Shown: piece after piece, positions 53,212-62,148 of the stretch
Layout: each line of letters starts with the position of its first letter
Numbering within the stretch: the first letter of the stretch is position 1
Assembly (NCBI GenBank): GCA_030158725.1
Contig: JAOASJ010000008.1
Location: forward strand, 29,968-93,967
Reading direction: 5' to 3'
DNA length: 64,000 nucleotides
From: Bacteroidia bacterium
GTDB taxonomy: Bacteria; Bacteroidota; Bacteroidia; NS11-12g; UBA955
Notes under the pieces: generated by a model
Databases searched by the model: none
What the model was told of the DNA's origin: nothing
The model's input: the letters and a program-made list of their open reading frames with translations, nothing else
Program-made: the position numbers and the translations under genes

Positions 53212-56022
53212 TTAATGCGCCTCTAACCAGTTTTTTCCAGTACCTGCTTCCGCGATTACTGGAACATTGAGTGGCATAGCATTTTGCATTTCGGTTTTTA
53301 CCATTTCAGTTATTTCTTCAAGCTCATCTTTGTGAACATCAAACAACAATTCGTCATGCACCTGCAACAACATCTTCGATTTGTAGGTCTTTTCTTGCAT
53401 GCGTTTGTGTATGCGTATCATGGCCATTTTGATCATGTCAGCTGCAGCGCCTTGAATAGGTGCATTGATGGCATTTCGTTCCGCAAAGCTTCTAACCGTT
53501 GCATTATTAGAATTGATGTCACGTAGATACCTTCTGCGCCCCATTAATGTTTCTACATAACCATGGGTTCTTGCATTTTCAATCACATCGTCCATATAGG
53601 TGCGTATACCCGGAAACTGCTTGAAATAATTATCTATTATCTCTTTTGCTTCCGTTCTACTAATCCCTAGATTCTCTGCTAATCCAAAGGCTCCTTGCCC
53701 GTAAATCAAACCGAAATTCACACTCTTAGCTTTATATCTTTGTTCTTTAGTTACTTCTTCTAAAGGCACACCAAATACCTTAGCTGCTGTTGCTGCGTGA
53801 ATGTCTAAATTTTGTCTAAATGCCTCCATCATACCTTCATCGCCACTCATACTTGCAATAACACGCAATTCAATTTGAGAATAATCCGCTGACAATATCA
53901 AGAAGTCATCACTTGCAGGAATAAATGCCTTACGCACTTCTCTGCCCCTTTCGGTTCGTACAGGAATGTTCTGCAAATTCGGGTTGGTGCTACTTAAACG
54001 ACCCGTTGCTGCTACCGCTTGGTTAAACGTCGTGTGCACACGTCCTGTATTTGAATTTACCAATAAAGGCAGTGCATCTACGTAAGTTGATTTCAACTTT
54101 TGCAAACCTCTAAAATCTAAAATATCTTGAACTATACTGCTTTTATGCGAAAGCTTTTGAAGCACATCTTCCCCTGTTTGATATTGACCAGTCTTGGTTT
54201 TTTTCGCCTTCTCATCCAAATTGAGTTTGTCGAACAAAATTTTACCCAATTGCAATGGTGATGCTATGTTAAACTTCTCTCCTGCTTGCTCGTATATTCT
54301 TTGTTCAATTTCTACGATCTGTTTTGCCAAATCAACACTGTAATCTTGCAAAAATTCATAATCTATGCGAATGCCCGCACGTTCCATTGACGCCAATACA
54401 GGCACCAAAGGCAATTCTATTTCATTGAATACTTTGCTGGCATTTTGATCAATAATAAAAGGATCTAATACAGACTTTAATTGCAAAGTTATATCTGCAT
54501 CTTCTGCCGCGTATTCCTTTACTGTTTCTATATCCACATCTGACATTTTAATCTGTCCTTTTCCCTTTTTACCGATTAAGGTTTCAATAGACACTGGATC
54601 GTATTTCAAATAGGTTCTAGACAATTCATCCATGTTGTGACGCTTGTCTGGTTCTATTAAATAATGCGCCAACATGGTGTCATAAAAAGGCTCTAGAACT
54701 TGAACGCCATAATTTTCTAAAATTTGTAAATCAAACTTTAAGTTTTGCGCAATTTTTAATGCTTTAGATTCAAATGCTGGTTTGAAAAACTGAACATCTT
54801 CTTTGTTAGACACAGGCACATAATACGCCTCACCTTTTGTTATTGAAAATGCCAAGCCTATGGCATCAGAATTTAAGACATCCAAACCGCTGGTTTCGGT
54901 ATCAAAACAAAATGCTGTTGAGGCTAAAAGTTTGTTCAATAAATCCTGCTTCGATTCTTCTGTATTTACCAAAAAATATTGGTGTTCGACATCTTGTATG
55001 GTTTGATATTGCTCTTGTACTTCCTCGCTCTCTTCAGGTACATCATCACCTTTACCGCTTGGCTCTGCCGCTGCAGGTTGGCTAAACAAATCGCCTTGAT
55101 TGGGATTGGTCTTTGCTGCTGCTTTTTTCGCAGGTAGTTCTGGCGCTTCTTCTCCTAAAACGCGCTTTAACAATTGCCTAAACTCAAGTTCCGCAAACAA
55201 TTCTCTTACAGCATCTTTGTTGATGTCTTTTAAAATATAATCCTCTAAATTATGGTCAATCGGCACACTGACGTTGATGGTTGCCAATTGTTTTGACAAC
55301 AAGCCTTGGTCTTTAAAATTGATTAAATTCTCTTGCTGTTTGCCTTTGAATTTATCCGTATTTGCAATGATGTTCTCCAAACTGCCATATTCCTTGATTA
55401 ATTTTTTAGCCGTTTTCTCACCCATACCAGGAATACCTGGAATATTGTCTGATGCATCACCCCAAATGGCCAAAATATCTATCACTTGATGAATATCGCT
55501 GATGTCCCATTTTGCCAAAACTTCAGGCACACCCATAATTTCAAAATCATTTCCCATACGGGCAGGTTTAAAAATGAAAACATTTTCGTTTACCAACTGA
55601 CCAAAATCTTTATCAGGTGTCATCATGTAAACCTTACAATCAGGTGCACCGTCGCGCAAGGCAATGGTACCTATGATATCATCAGCTTCATACCCATCTT
55701 TGGTGATTACAGGAATATTAAACGATTCTAAAATCTTGAAAATATATGGCAAACTTTTGCGTAAATCTTCTGGCATTTCTTCTCTATGGGCTTTGTACTG
55801 CTCATATACAATATGCCTTTCGGTAGGCGCTTGGGTATCGAAAACACAAGCAATGTGGGTAGGCTTATGGTTGCGCAAAACATCCAAAAGGGTATTCACA
55901 AATCCGAACATTGCAGAGGTATTCAACCCTGATGATGCAATTCTAGGGTTTTGGCTAAAGGCAAAAAAGGCACGGTAAATAAGCGCCATCCCATCTAATA
56001 GAAATAATTTTTTCTCAGACAT
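53212..56022 (-). CDS. polA: DNA polymerase I
   Basis: Cytoplasmic replication and repair polymerase of 936 aa. I start at the ATG at 56022 (MSEKKLFLLDGMALIYRAFF); an upstream in-frame start would add 22 unrelated residues. The 5' nuclease (about 1-290), the 3'-5' exonuclease and the family A polymerase are all present. The exonuclease keeps its acidic residues (FDTETSG, NLKFDLQIL, YAAEDADIT), so proofreading is probably active. Polymerase motifs are SADYSQIELRV (A), KSVNFGLIYGQGAFGLA (B) and VHDELLFDV (C). An Ala/Lys/Pro-rich linker lies at about 310-345. A -7 variant (TATTTTCG) is upstream. Confidence 0.96.
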   Translation of the reverse strand: MSEKKLFLLDGMALIYRAFFAFSQNPRIASSGLNTSAMFGFVNTLLDVLRNHKPTHIACVFDTQAPTERHIVYEQYKAHREEMPEDLRKSLPYIFKILESFNIPVITKDGYEADDIIGTIALRDGAPDCKVYMMTPDKDFGQLVNENVFIFKPARMGNDFEIMGVPEVLAKWDISDIHQVIDILAIWGDASDNIPGIPGMGEKTAKKLIKEYGSLENIIANTDKFKGKQQENLINFKDQGLLSKQLATINVSVPIDHNLEDYILKDINKDAVRELFAELEFRQLLKRVLGEEAPELPAKKAAAKTNPNQGDLFSQPAAAEPSGKGDDVPEESEEVQEQYQTIQDVEHQYFLVNTEESKQDLLNKLLASTAFCFDTETSGLDVLNSDAIGLAFSITKGEAYYVPVSNKEDVQFFKPAFESKALKIAQNLKFDLQILENYGVQVLEPFYDTMLAHYLIEPDKRHNMDELSRTYLKYDPVSIETLIGKKGKGQIKMSDVDIETVKEYAAEDADITLQLKSVLDPFIIDQNASKVFNEIELPLVPVLASMERAGIRIDYEFLQDYSVDLAKQIVEIEQRIYEQAGEKFNIASPLQLGKILFDKLNLDEKAKKTKTGQYQTGEDVLQKLSHKSSIVQDILDFRGLQKLKSTYVDALPLLVNSNTGRVHTTFNQAVAATGRLSSTNPNLQNIPVRTERGREVRKAFIPASDDFLILSADYSQIELRVIASMSGDEGMMEAFRQNLDIHAATAAKVFGVPLEEVTKEQRYKAKSVNFGLIYGQGAFGLAENLGISRTEAKEIIDNYFKQFPGIRTYMDDVIENARTHGYVETLMGRRRYLRDINSNNATVRSFAERNAINAPIQGAAADMIKMAMIRIHKRMQEKTYKSKMLLQVHDELLFDVHKDELEEITEMVKTEMQNAMPLNVPVIAEAGTGKNWLEAH

Positions 56023-56031
56023 ATCGTGCGA

Positions 56032-56039
56032 CGAAAATA
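56032..56039 (-). promoter_or_regulatory. Possible -7 box variant (TATTTTCG) of polA
   Basis: TAnnTTCG rather than TAnnTTTG, 9 nt before the polA ATG at 56022. The same form and distance recur at mlaE and at the small lipoprotein gene. Confidence 0.35.
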
Positions 56040-56147
56040 CAAAATTCCTAGCGACCTTTTTTGAGAGTAACCCACCTTTTATACTCATTTTATCATAAGA
56101 ATATATTTTGAATTTGAATCAAATTAATGCACATTTGCTTATTCAAT

Positions 56148-56540
56148 ATGAAATCTATTTTTCAGATCGGCGATAAAAAACAATTCACAAAACTGGTGGG
56201 AATAAACGACTTGGCAGAATTTGAAAGTGGCGCTGTTCATCAGGTATACGGAACTTTCGCTTTAGGACGAGATGCAGAATGGAGCAGCCGTTTGTTTGTC
56301 TTAGAAATGAAAGAGGATGATGAAGAAGGCATAGGTACTTTTTTAAACATCACCCATAAATCGCCCGCCCTAATTGGCGACACCGTTGTATTTGAAGCCA
56401 GCATTTCTAAATTGGAAAAAAACATTGTTGATTGCACCGTCATTGCAAAGGTGGGTGAAAGAATTATTGCAGAATGCAGTACAGGACAAAAAATTATTAA
56501 AAAAGAAAAGTTAAATTTGCTGTTCGAAAGTCTAAAGTGA
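56148..56540 (+). CDS. Hotdog-fold thioesterase (FlK-like)
   Basis: Cytoplasmic protein of 130 aa starting at the ATG at 56148 (MKSIFQIGDKKQFTKLV); seven further codons are open upstream. The pattern IGDKKQFTKLVGINDLAEFESGAVHQVYGT, then GTFLNITHKSPALIGDTVVFEASI and GERIIAECSTGQKII, fits the hotdog fold of FlK-type and related thioesterases. The His of NITHKSPA and Glu near AECSTGQ are expected catalytic residues. The natural acyl-CoA is unknown. One base separates it from smpB, so the two are probably co-transcribed. Confidence 0.78.
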   Translation: MKSIFQIGDKKQFTKLVGINDLAEFESGAVHQVYGTFALGRDAEWSSRLFVLEMKEDDEEGIGTFLNITHKSPALIGDTVVFEASISKLEKNIVDCTVIAKVGERIIAECSTGQKIIKKEKLNLLFESLK

Positions 56541-56541
56541 A

Positions 56542-56991
56542 ATGAGTGAAAAAGCCGTAAATATTATCAACCGAAAAGCTGGGTTTGAATACCATACGGA
56601 CTTAAAATTCACCGCAGGCATGGTGCTTACCGGCACGGAAGTAAAAAGCATACGCAATGGCAACATCAATATCAGCGATGCTTATTGCATGATGGAAGAC
56701 GGTGAATTGTACGTTAAGAACATGCACATCAGCGAATTCAAACAAGGCACTTATAACAAACACGAGCCTCTTAGAAACCGCAAACTGCTTTTAAACAAAA
56801 AAGAATTAAGCAAAATTGGAACCCGTTTAAAGGAAAAAGGCACCGCTGTTTTCCCCGTTAAACTATATGCCAATGAACGTGGTATTCTAAAGTTGGATAT
56901 TGGATTAGGCAAGGGTAAAAAAGCTTTTGATAAACGCGACGATATAAAAACAAAGGATATACAAAGGGAGTTGGCCAGAATTAAATTTTGA
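56542..56991 (+). CDS. smpB: SsrA-binding protein
   Basis: Cytoplasmic RNA-binding protein of 149 aa needed for tmRNA-mediated rescue of stalled ribosomes. The SmpB core is clear: IINRKAGFEYHTDLKFTAGMVLTGTEVKSIR, NISDAYCMMEDGELYVKNMHIS and KLLLNKKEL, with the C-terminal basic tail that mimics codon-anticodon contacts (KKAFDKRDDIKTKDIQREL). Length is normal. It sits between the thioesterase gene and a beta-barrel gene whose TTG overlaps its stop (TTGA). tmRNA itself (ssrA) is not visible in this window. Confidence 0.95.
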   Translation: MSEKAVNIINRKAGFEYHTDLKFTAGMVLTGTEVKSIRNGNINISDAYCMMEDGELYVKNMHISEFKQGTYNKHEPLRNRKLLLNKKELSKIGTRLKEKGTAVFPVKLYANERGILKLDIGLGKGKKAFDKRDDIKTKDIQRELARIKF

Positions 56992-57581
56992 AACTACTCA
57001 TCACCACCATATTGCTAAGTGTTACGGGTATTGCACAAGCTCAATTGTTTGGCAAGAAAGACCTTGCTCTTCAACAAGGCATTATGCAGTTTCACCCCAA
57101 ATCATTAAACAACCAAAGCAATTCTAATACGAGAATTTCTTGGGTAACCGAGTTAGACAAACACCAAAACCTGAGCCGAATTTCAAATTTTAATTGGGGA
57201 GTTGGGGTTGGTGACTTAAGAAATTTGGACAGCAATTTTAGAACATTTCAAAACAGCAGTTTTTTCCGTTTCAAGGCCGGCTTGGTGTTTTCATTGCCAC
57301 AAAATTACACCCCTAGAAATTGGTCGCCTCGAAAATTCAACCCTTATTTTAAAGTATCATACAATTTAGATTTACACGACAAAACCTACAAAGATGTTAA
57401 TACAGGTAGAGTAGCTTCGTCTGTAAGATTGGGATTTGGCGCTGTATATAAGCTTAACCACAATTTCGGCTTAATTTATGAATTTTCGCACAACCAAAGA
57501 CTGAGTTCTGATTTCAGAACTTTTTACCAGCATAATTTTGGACTCATCATTAATTTTGATTTGCCTTACCTTCCTTATTAA
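56988..57581 (+). CDS. Outer-membrane beta-barrel protein, small
   Basis: A 197-aa protein with a short signal peptide (MKLLITTILLSVTGIAQAQLFG) and alternating aromatic and polar residues in strands spaced by short turns, ending in a terminal aromatic pattern (FGLIINFDLPYLPY). This looks like an 8- to 10-strand outer-membrane barrel. I do not recognise the family. The start is TTG, overlapping the smpB stop by 4 bp, which suggests translational coupling. Function unknown. Confidence 0.68.
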   Translation: MKLLITTILLSVTGIAQAQLFGKKDLALQQGIMQFHPKSLNNQSNSNTRISWVTELDKHQNLSRISNFNWGVGVGDLRNLDSNFRTFQNSSFFRFKAGLVFSLPQNYTPRNWSPRKFNPYFKVSYNLDLHDKTYKDVNTGRVASSVRLGFGAVYKLNHNFGLIYEFSHNQRLSSDFRTFYQHNFGLIINFDLPYLPY

Positions 57582-57766
57582 TGCCAGCGTTGTCTGCGCA
57601 TTTCTTTTTTGGAAAACAAACCTATATTTTTAACCCTTTTTCTTGATTTTGACTGCTCAGTCACATTGCTCGCATCATCGCATGTTTTGGCTTTACATGC
57701 AGGAAGGAAAATTGCGAAAGCAAACGTTCCAATTAGGCAATAAATAAAGAATCTATTTATTTTCAT
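57578..57766 (-). CDS. Small lipoprotein
   Basis: A 62-aa lipoprotein from the ATG at 57766 (MKINRFFIYCLIGTFAFAIFLPAC); a GTG two codons upstream is also open. The lipobox ends in LPAC with the lipid-accepting Cys24. The mature part is only about 38 residues and strongly basic (KSRKRVKNIGLFSKKEMRRQRWH). Short lipoproteins ending in basic, GLF-containing segments occur in other Bacteroidota, but function is unknown. A -7 box variant (TATTTTCG, 57772-57779) is 5 nt upstream. It overlaps the barrel gene's stop by 4 bp, tail to tail. Confidence 0.7.
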   Translation of the reverse strand: MKINRFFIYCLIGTFAFAIFLPACKAKTCDDASNVTEQSKSRKRVKNIGLFSKKEMRRQRWH

Positions 57767-57771
57767 TGACA

Positions 57772-57779
57772 CGAAAATA
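57772..57779 (-). promoter_or_regulatory. Possible -7 box variant (TATTTTCG) of the small lipoprotein gene
   Basis: TAnnTTCG 5 nt before the ATG at 57766; same form as before polA. Confidence 0.35.
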
Positions 57780-57921
57780 AAATAGTTTTTCCATTAAACC
57801 ACAATTACACAAAAAATGCAATTCGAATATTTCTGTTTAAGAATATTTGATTAATCGACTTACAGGGTTTAATTCAAGTTGTTTTAATAAATATTTTCTG
57901 AATTTATATTTGATAATATTG

Positions 57922-57929
57922 TAGTTTTG
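57922..57929 (+). promoter_or_regulatory. -7 box (TAGTTTTG) of the thiolase gene
   Basis: Exact TAnnTTTG followed by C, 9 nt before the ATG at 57939. Confidence 0.58.
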
Positions 57930-57938
57930 CGCCTCAAT

Positions 57939-59144
57939 ATGAGTCAATCTATATACGTTATTGATGCCGTTAGAACTGCCATTGGAAAATATGCAGGAAC
58001 CCTTTCTGGAACAAGACCTGATGACATGGGTGCCCATGTGATTAAAGCACTAATTGATAGAAACCCAAACATTCCTTTTGATCAAACAGAAGAAGTGATA
58101 TTAGGGGCTGCCAACCAAGCTGGAGAAGACAATAGAAATGTGGCGCGTATGTCAGCACTCTTATCTGGTTTACCAACTACAGTTGCTGGTTACACCGTAA
58201 ATAGATTGTGTGCAAGCGGTCTTCAAGCTATTGCTAACGCTTATATGGAAATAAAGGCTGGCAATGGCGACTTATATATTGCAGGTGGTGTTGAAAGCAT
58301 GTCACGTGCACCATTTGTAATGGCCAAATCAGATACTGCATTTGGACGTGCTCCTGAAATTCATGACACAACAATCGGTTGGAGATTTACCAATCCTGCG
58401 CTTTCAAAACTTTACCATCCATTTACCATGGGTGAAACTGCTGAAAATGTAGCAGAACGCTGGGGTATAAGCCGTGAAGAGCAAGACCAATTTGCTTACA
58501 ATTCACAATTAAAATGGAAACAAGCCCACGATGCTGGAAAATTCAAAGAAGAAATCGTTGCCTACGAAATCCCTAAGAAAAAAGGTGAAAGCATTATATT
58601 CGATACCGACGAGCAAGCCCGCTTAAGCACTATAGAAACCTTAAACAATTTAAAACCGGCATTTAAAAAAGATGGCAGTGTAACAGCTGGCAATTCTAGT
58701 TCGGTTAATGATGGAGCGAGTGCATTGGCTATAGCTTCTGAATCATTTGTTAGAGCACATGGTTTAAAACCAAAAGCTAGAATAGTTGCAACAGCTGCAT
58801 CTGGGGTTGAACCTGCCATTATGGGCATAGGACCAGTTGAGGCAGTGCGCAAAGCATTAAAACGCGCTGGTTTAAGTATTGAAGACATCGGATTGTTTGA
58901 ACTAAACGAAGCCTTTGCATCTCAAAGCATCGCATGTATAAGAGAGTTAGGCATAGACATCAATAAAGTAAACGTAAATGGTGGTGCTATTGCTATAGGC
59001 CATCCATTGGGTTGCAGTGGTGCGCGTATCAGCAGCACATTAATTCATGAAATGCAAAAAAGAACCGATGTAAAATACGGTGTTGCAACGATGTGCGTTG
59101 GCGTTGGTCAGGGAATGGCCATCGTTTATGAAAACATTTTATAA
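57939..59144 (+). CDS. Thiolase, 3-oxoadipyl-CoA thiolase-like
   Basis: Cytoplasmic thiolase of 401 aa, starting at the ATG at 57939 (MSQSIYVIDAVRTAIGKY); four upstream codons are open but overlap the promoter box. The catalytic Cys is in VNRLCASGLQAI, with GGAIAIGHPLGCSGAR (His) and CVGVGQG (second Cys). ANQAGEDNRNVARMSALL and DTTIGWRF are typical of 3-oxoadipyl-CoA thiolases (PcaF/PaaJ), which cleave 3-oxoadipyl-CoA in aromatic breakdown. No other aromatic-degradation genes are nearby, so a general beta-oxidation or acetoacetyl-CoA role is also possible. I leave the symbol blank. Confidence 0.9.
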   Translation: MSQSIYVIDAVRTAIGKYAGTLSGTRPDDMGAHVIKALIDRNPNIPFDQTEEVILGAANQAGEDNRNVARMSALLSGLPTTVAGYTVNRLCASGLQAIANAYMEIKAGNGDLYIAGGVESMSRAPFVMAKSDTAFGRAPEIHDTTIGWRFTNPALSKLYHPFTMGETAENVAERWGISREEQDQFAYNSQLKWKQAHDAGKFKEEIVAYEIPKKKGESIIFDTDEQARLSTIETLNNLKPAFKKDGSVTAGNSSSVNDGASALAIASESFVRAHGLKPKARIVATAASGVEPAIMGIGPVEAVRKALKRAGLSIEDIGLFELNEAFASQSIACIRELGIDINKVNVNGGAIAIGHPLGCSGARISSTLIHEMQKRTDVKYGVATMCVGVGQGMAIVYENIL

Positions 59145-59209
59145 AACATATAGTTTGGCACATTTTTTTCTGCTTACAGAAAAGAAGCGTAACTTCGTGA
59201 ACCAATAAA

Positions 59210-59569
59210 TTGAAACATATTTCTAGAATCATATTAAGTATTTGGATTATTTGCGGCTTAGCAGCTGGCAATGCTTATTCATTTGCCCAATCGTATGGAA
59301 GTAGAAATACCATCAGCTCAAATGTTCAATTAAAAAAATCATCACCAAGTATAATTGGCATTTCTTCGGAATGCCATAAAAAACATGCGGATGCTTTAAT
59401 TGAATGTGAAAACGAATTGGAAGATGACAATGAAAAGCTATATTCAGAATCATTTTCATTTTCATACAAGCACCATAGACAGAGCATTTATTTAGCTCAA
59501 TATAGTTTAAAAGAATGCAAACCGCGTTCAAACTCTCTTAATATCTTATACTGCGTTTTTAGAATTTGA
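59210..59569 (+). CDS. Small secreted protein of unknown function upstream of dabA
   Basis: A 119-aa protein starting with TTG at 59210 (MKHISRIILSIWIICGLAAGNAYSFAQ), which looks like a signal peptide. The rest is polar with an acidic middle (ECENELEDDNEKLYSE) and a possible single disulfide (Cys in ISSECHKK and ALIECENEL) plus two C-terminal Cys. I recognise no family. A -7 variant (TAACTTCG, 59190-59197) lies 12 nt upstream. It ends 77 bp before dabA on the same strand, so it could share its transcript. A role in inorganic carbon uptake is only a guess from position. Confidence 0.5.
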   Translation: MKHISRIILSIWIICGLAAGNAYSFAQSYGSRNTISSNVQLKKSSPSIIGISSECHKKHADALIECENELEDDNEKLYSESFSFSYKHHRQSIYLAQYSLKECKPRSNSLNILYCVFRI

Positions 59570-59591
59570 TCTTTACTTGAATCCGTTTAAT

Positions 59592-59608
59592 CTAAGTCAT
59601 CGACTTAG
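59592..59608. promoter_or_regulatory. Inverted repeat upstream of dabA
   Basis: CTAAGTC and GACTTAG arms separated by ATC, 38 bp before the dabA ATG. No T run follows, so it is more like an operator than a terminator. No TAnnTTTG box is seen here; the nearest is TAATTTTC, one base off. Confidence 0.4.
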
Positions 59609-59646
59609 CGATTAATAATTTTCAATGTAACAAATTTTAACAAACA

Positions 59647-62148
59647 ATGCCACACAAGCATAATGACTTCAACGAACACGAAGTCTTACATCATTTAAAA
59701 CATTTCCTTCCTTCGCAGGCGCCATTGAAGGATTTCATACACCACAACACGCTGCATGCTTATCAGAACTTGCCGTTCCACAAAGCATTGCACAAGGCTT
59801 CTACCCTATTTGGCTACAAGGTATATCTGCAACTTGATGAATACCGTCAACTATACAAAGATGGCCAAATAAAGGAAAGCATATTAAACCGTGTTTTAAC
59901 CGAAAACAAAGGTGCACAAGACCTTAATCTTTGGAGAGCACATTTAATAAACGACCAATACGACAGCAACTTACCTTCTAGGGTTGGCAGTTTCCGAAAC
60001 CAATGGAAAGCCCTTTATAAAGTTAATTTAGACAAAAAAACGCATCCACTTATCTTTAGGTTGTTAAACAACTACCTAGATCAAGGTATTTCTATCAACG
60101 GATTTCCTCTGGTGCAACACGGATTTCTCTCATCTATTAAAGAAATTGAACGCAACAGTTATGTATCTCTCTTTAAATCAGAAAGAGCCCGCATGCTTTT
60201 TCTAAATGGAAAATTAGAAATAGAAAGTTTGTTAAAAATAGTTGTTGGCGACCCTCAGTATTACGAACAATATCTATTTGATCAACAATTCGCACATATC
60301 GGTTGGTCAGGCATGGCTTCATTTATAGAGGACAACCAACACGCTTTACTTGACCAAAGAGAAATCAAACTCAGCGACCTAATCATATTTGAATTGTTAT
60401 TAGAAATTGACGTTCTCGATTCTGAATATGGAGAAAATTGGAGACCACTAGGATTAAGTGTAACTGAGAATCCATCAATATTATTTAAGGTTGTCGAATA
60501 TTCTGAATTCTTCGATGTGCTATCACTTTGGCAAGAAGCTTATGAATGGAGCTATTACAACGATGTCTTAACAGGTATTAAAGAAAATACAGAAAGAAAA
60601 ACAAAAGAAAATGAGACTGAGTTTCATGCTCTATTCTGTATAGATGACAGAGAATGTTCCATTCGCCGTCATGTTGAATCTTTATCAAAAGGCGCTAAGA
60701 CATACGGCACTCCTGGTTTCTTTAATGTTGAATTTTACTTTCAACCAGAACACAGTAAATTCCATACGAAAGTTTGTCCCGCTCCACTTACTCCAGGATA
60801 TTTAATTTTGGAAAAAGAAAACACCCAAAAGCGAAGCAAAGCAGCGCATTTCACCAAACAAACCCATTCCTTGCTCTTTGGTTGGCTGATTTCTCAAACG
60901 CTCGGTTTTTGGTCGGGTTTAAAATTGTTCTTCAATATCTTTAGCCCAAGAATTAGTCCAGCAACCTCTTATTCATTCAGACACATGGATAGACAGGCAA
61001 AACTAAGCATAGAACATACTGGTGAAAAAATTGATGGCTTACAAGTTGGATTTACCGTTGAAGAAATGGCAACCCGTATGGAAGGACTTTATAAAAGTAT
61101 AGGTCTGATTGATATCCAATCGCCGATAGTTTATTTTGTCGGACATGGTGCTAGCAGCATTAACAACACGCACTATGCGGGTTATGATTGCGGTGCTTGC
61201 AGTGGCCGTCCCGGTTCCGTAAATGCCCGCGTTGCAGCTTATATGTCGAATCATATTGAAGTTAGAGAAATACTAAAATCAAAAGGTATTTATATTTCAC
61301 CTAACACACAATTTGTTGGAGCCTTACATGATACAACAAGAGATGAGATTGAATTTTTCGACATTGAACATTTAAGTGAAACACAAAAACTCGCGCATGA
61401 AAAGCATAAAACGGTTTTTATCGATGCACTTGATTTAAATGCCAAAGAACGTTCAAGAAAATTCATCTTAACCAGTACACATAACAGCGCCCATAATGTT
61501 CATGAAAAAGTTAAGTTGCGCTCAGTTCGATTGTTTGAACCCAGACCAGAGCTTAACCATGCTACCAATGCCTTGTGTATTGTTGGTCGCCGTGATATTA
61601 CAAAAGGACTATTTCTTGACAGACGTGCTTTCTTAAATTCATACGACTACCGAATAGACCACGACGGCGTTTTATTGCTGAATATTTTAAAAGCTGTTGG
61701 ACCTGTTTGTGGGGGCATAAATTTAGAATACTATTTTTCTAGAACAGACAACAACAAACTTGGAGCCGGCAGCAAATTACCCCATAATGTTATGGGCTTG
61801 ATAGGCGTTGCAAATGGCACAGATGGCGACCTAAGAACTGGACTCCCACATCAGATGATAGAAGTGCACGACCCATTGAGGTTAATGGTGGTGGTTGAAT
61901 GTCCAGACGACAAATTACTTGAAGTGATCAAACGCGCACCACAAACTTATGAGTGGTTTGAAAACGAATGGATACATCTAGTAGCTTTTGATTCTAACAC
62001 AGGAAAATTCAAACGCTTTAACAAGGGAGAATTCATTGATTTTAACCTTGAAAAAACCGAAATAAAAACATCGAACGACTTGATGAAAGAATTCGAAAAA
62101 ACGGATTTAAACTTACCTATTATGTTGTTGGAGGAACAAAGCATATGA
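59647..62148 (+). CDS. dabA: Inorganic carbon transporter subunit DabA (DUF2309)
   Basis: A large 833-aa protein related to beta-carbonic anhydrase; with membrane partner DabB it converts CO2 to bicarbonate in the cytoplasm, energised by the ion gradient. The expected active-site residues are present: Cys331 and Asp333 in FCIDDRE, and His500 and Cys515 in GHGASSINN...DCGACSGRPG. Their spacing (2 and 15 residues) equals that reported for Halothiobacillus DabA2 (Cys351/Asp353, His524/Cys539). Length is normal. The TGA stop overlaps the dabB ATG (ATGA), so translation is coupled. Confidence 0.93.
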   Translation: MPHKHNDFNEHEVLHHLKHFLPSQAPLKDFIHHNTLHAYQNLPFHKALHKASTLFGYKVYLQLDEYRQLYKDGQIKESILNRVLTENKGAQDLNLWRAHLINDQYDSNLPSRVGSFRNQWKALYKVNLDKKTHPLIFRLLNNYLDQGISINGFPLVQHGFLSSIKEIERNSYVSLFKSERARMLFLNGKLEIESLLKIVVGDPQYYEQYLFDQQFAHIGWSGMASFIEDNQHALLDQREIKLSDLIIFELLLEIDVLDSEYGENWRPLGLSVTENPSILFKVVEYSEFFDVLSLWQEAYEWSYYNDVLTGIKENTERKTKENETEFHALFCIDDRECSIRRHVESLSKGAKTYGTPGFFNVEFYFQPEHSKFHTKVCPAPLTPGYLILEKENTQKRSKAAHFTKQTHSLLFGWLISQTLGFWSGLKLFFNIFSPRISPATSYSFRHMDRQAKLSIEHTGEKIDGLQVGFTVEEMATRMEGLYKSIGLIDIQSPIVYFVGHGASSINNTHYAGYDCGACSGRPGSVNARVAAYMSNHIEVREILKSKGIYISPNTQFVGALHDTTRDEIEFFDIEHLSETQKLAHEKHKTVFIDALDLNAKERSRKFILTSTHNSAHNVHEKVKLRSVRLFEPRPELNHATNALCIVGRRDITKGLFLDRRAFLNSYDYRIDHDGVLLLNILKAVGPVCGGINLEYYFSRTDNNKLGAGSKLPHNVMGLIGVANGTDGDLRTGLPHQMIEVHDPLRLMVVVECPDDKLLEVIKRAPQTYEWFENEWIHLVAFDSNTGKFKRFNKGEFIDFNLEKTEIKTSNDLMKEFEKTDLNLPIMLLEEQSI

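Noticed and set aside
59592..59608. Terminator before dabA
   Set aside because: The inverted repeat has no T run on either side, so an operator is more likely.
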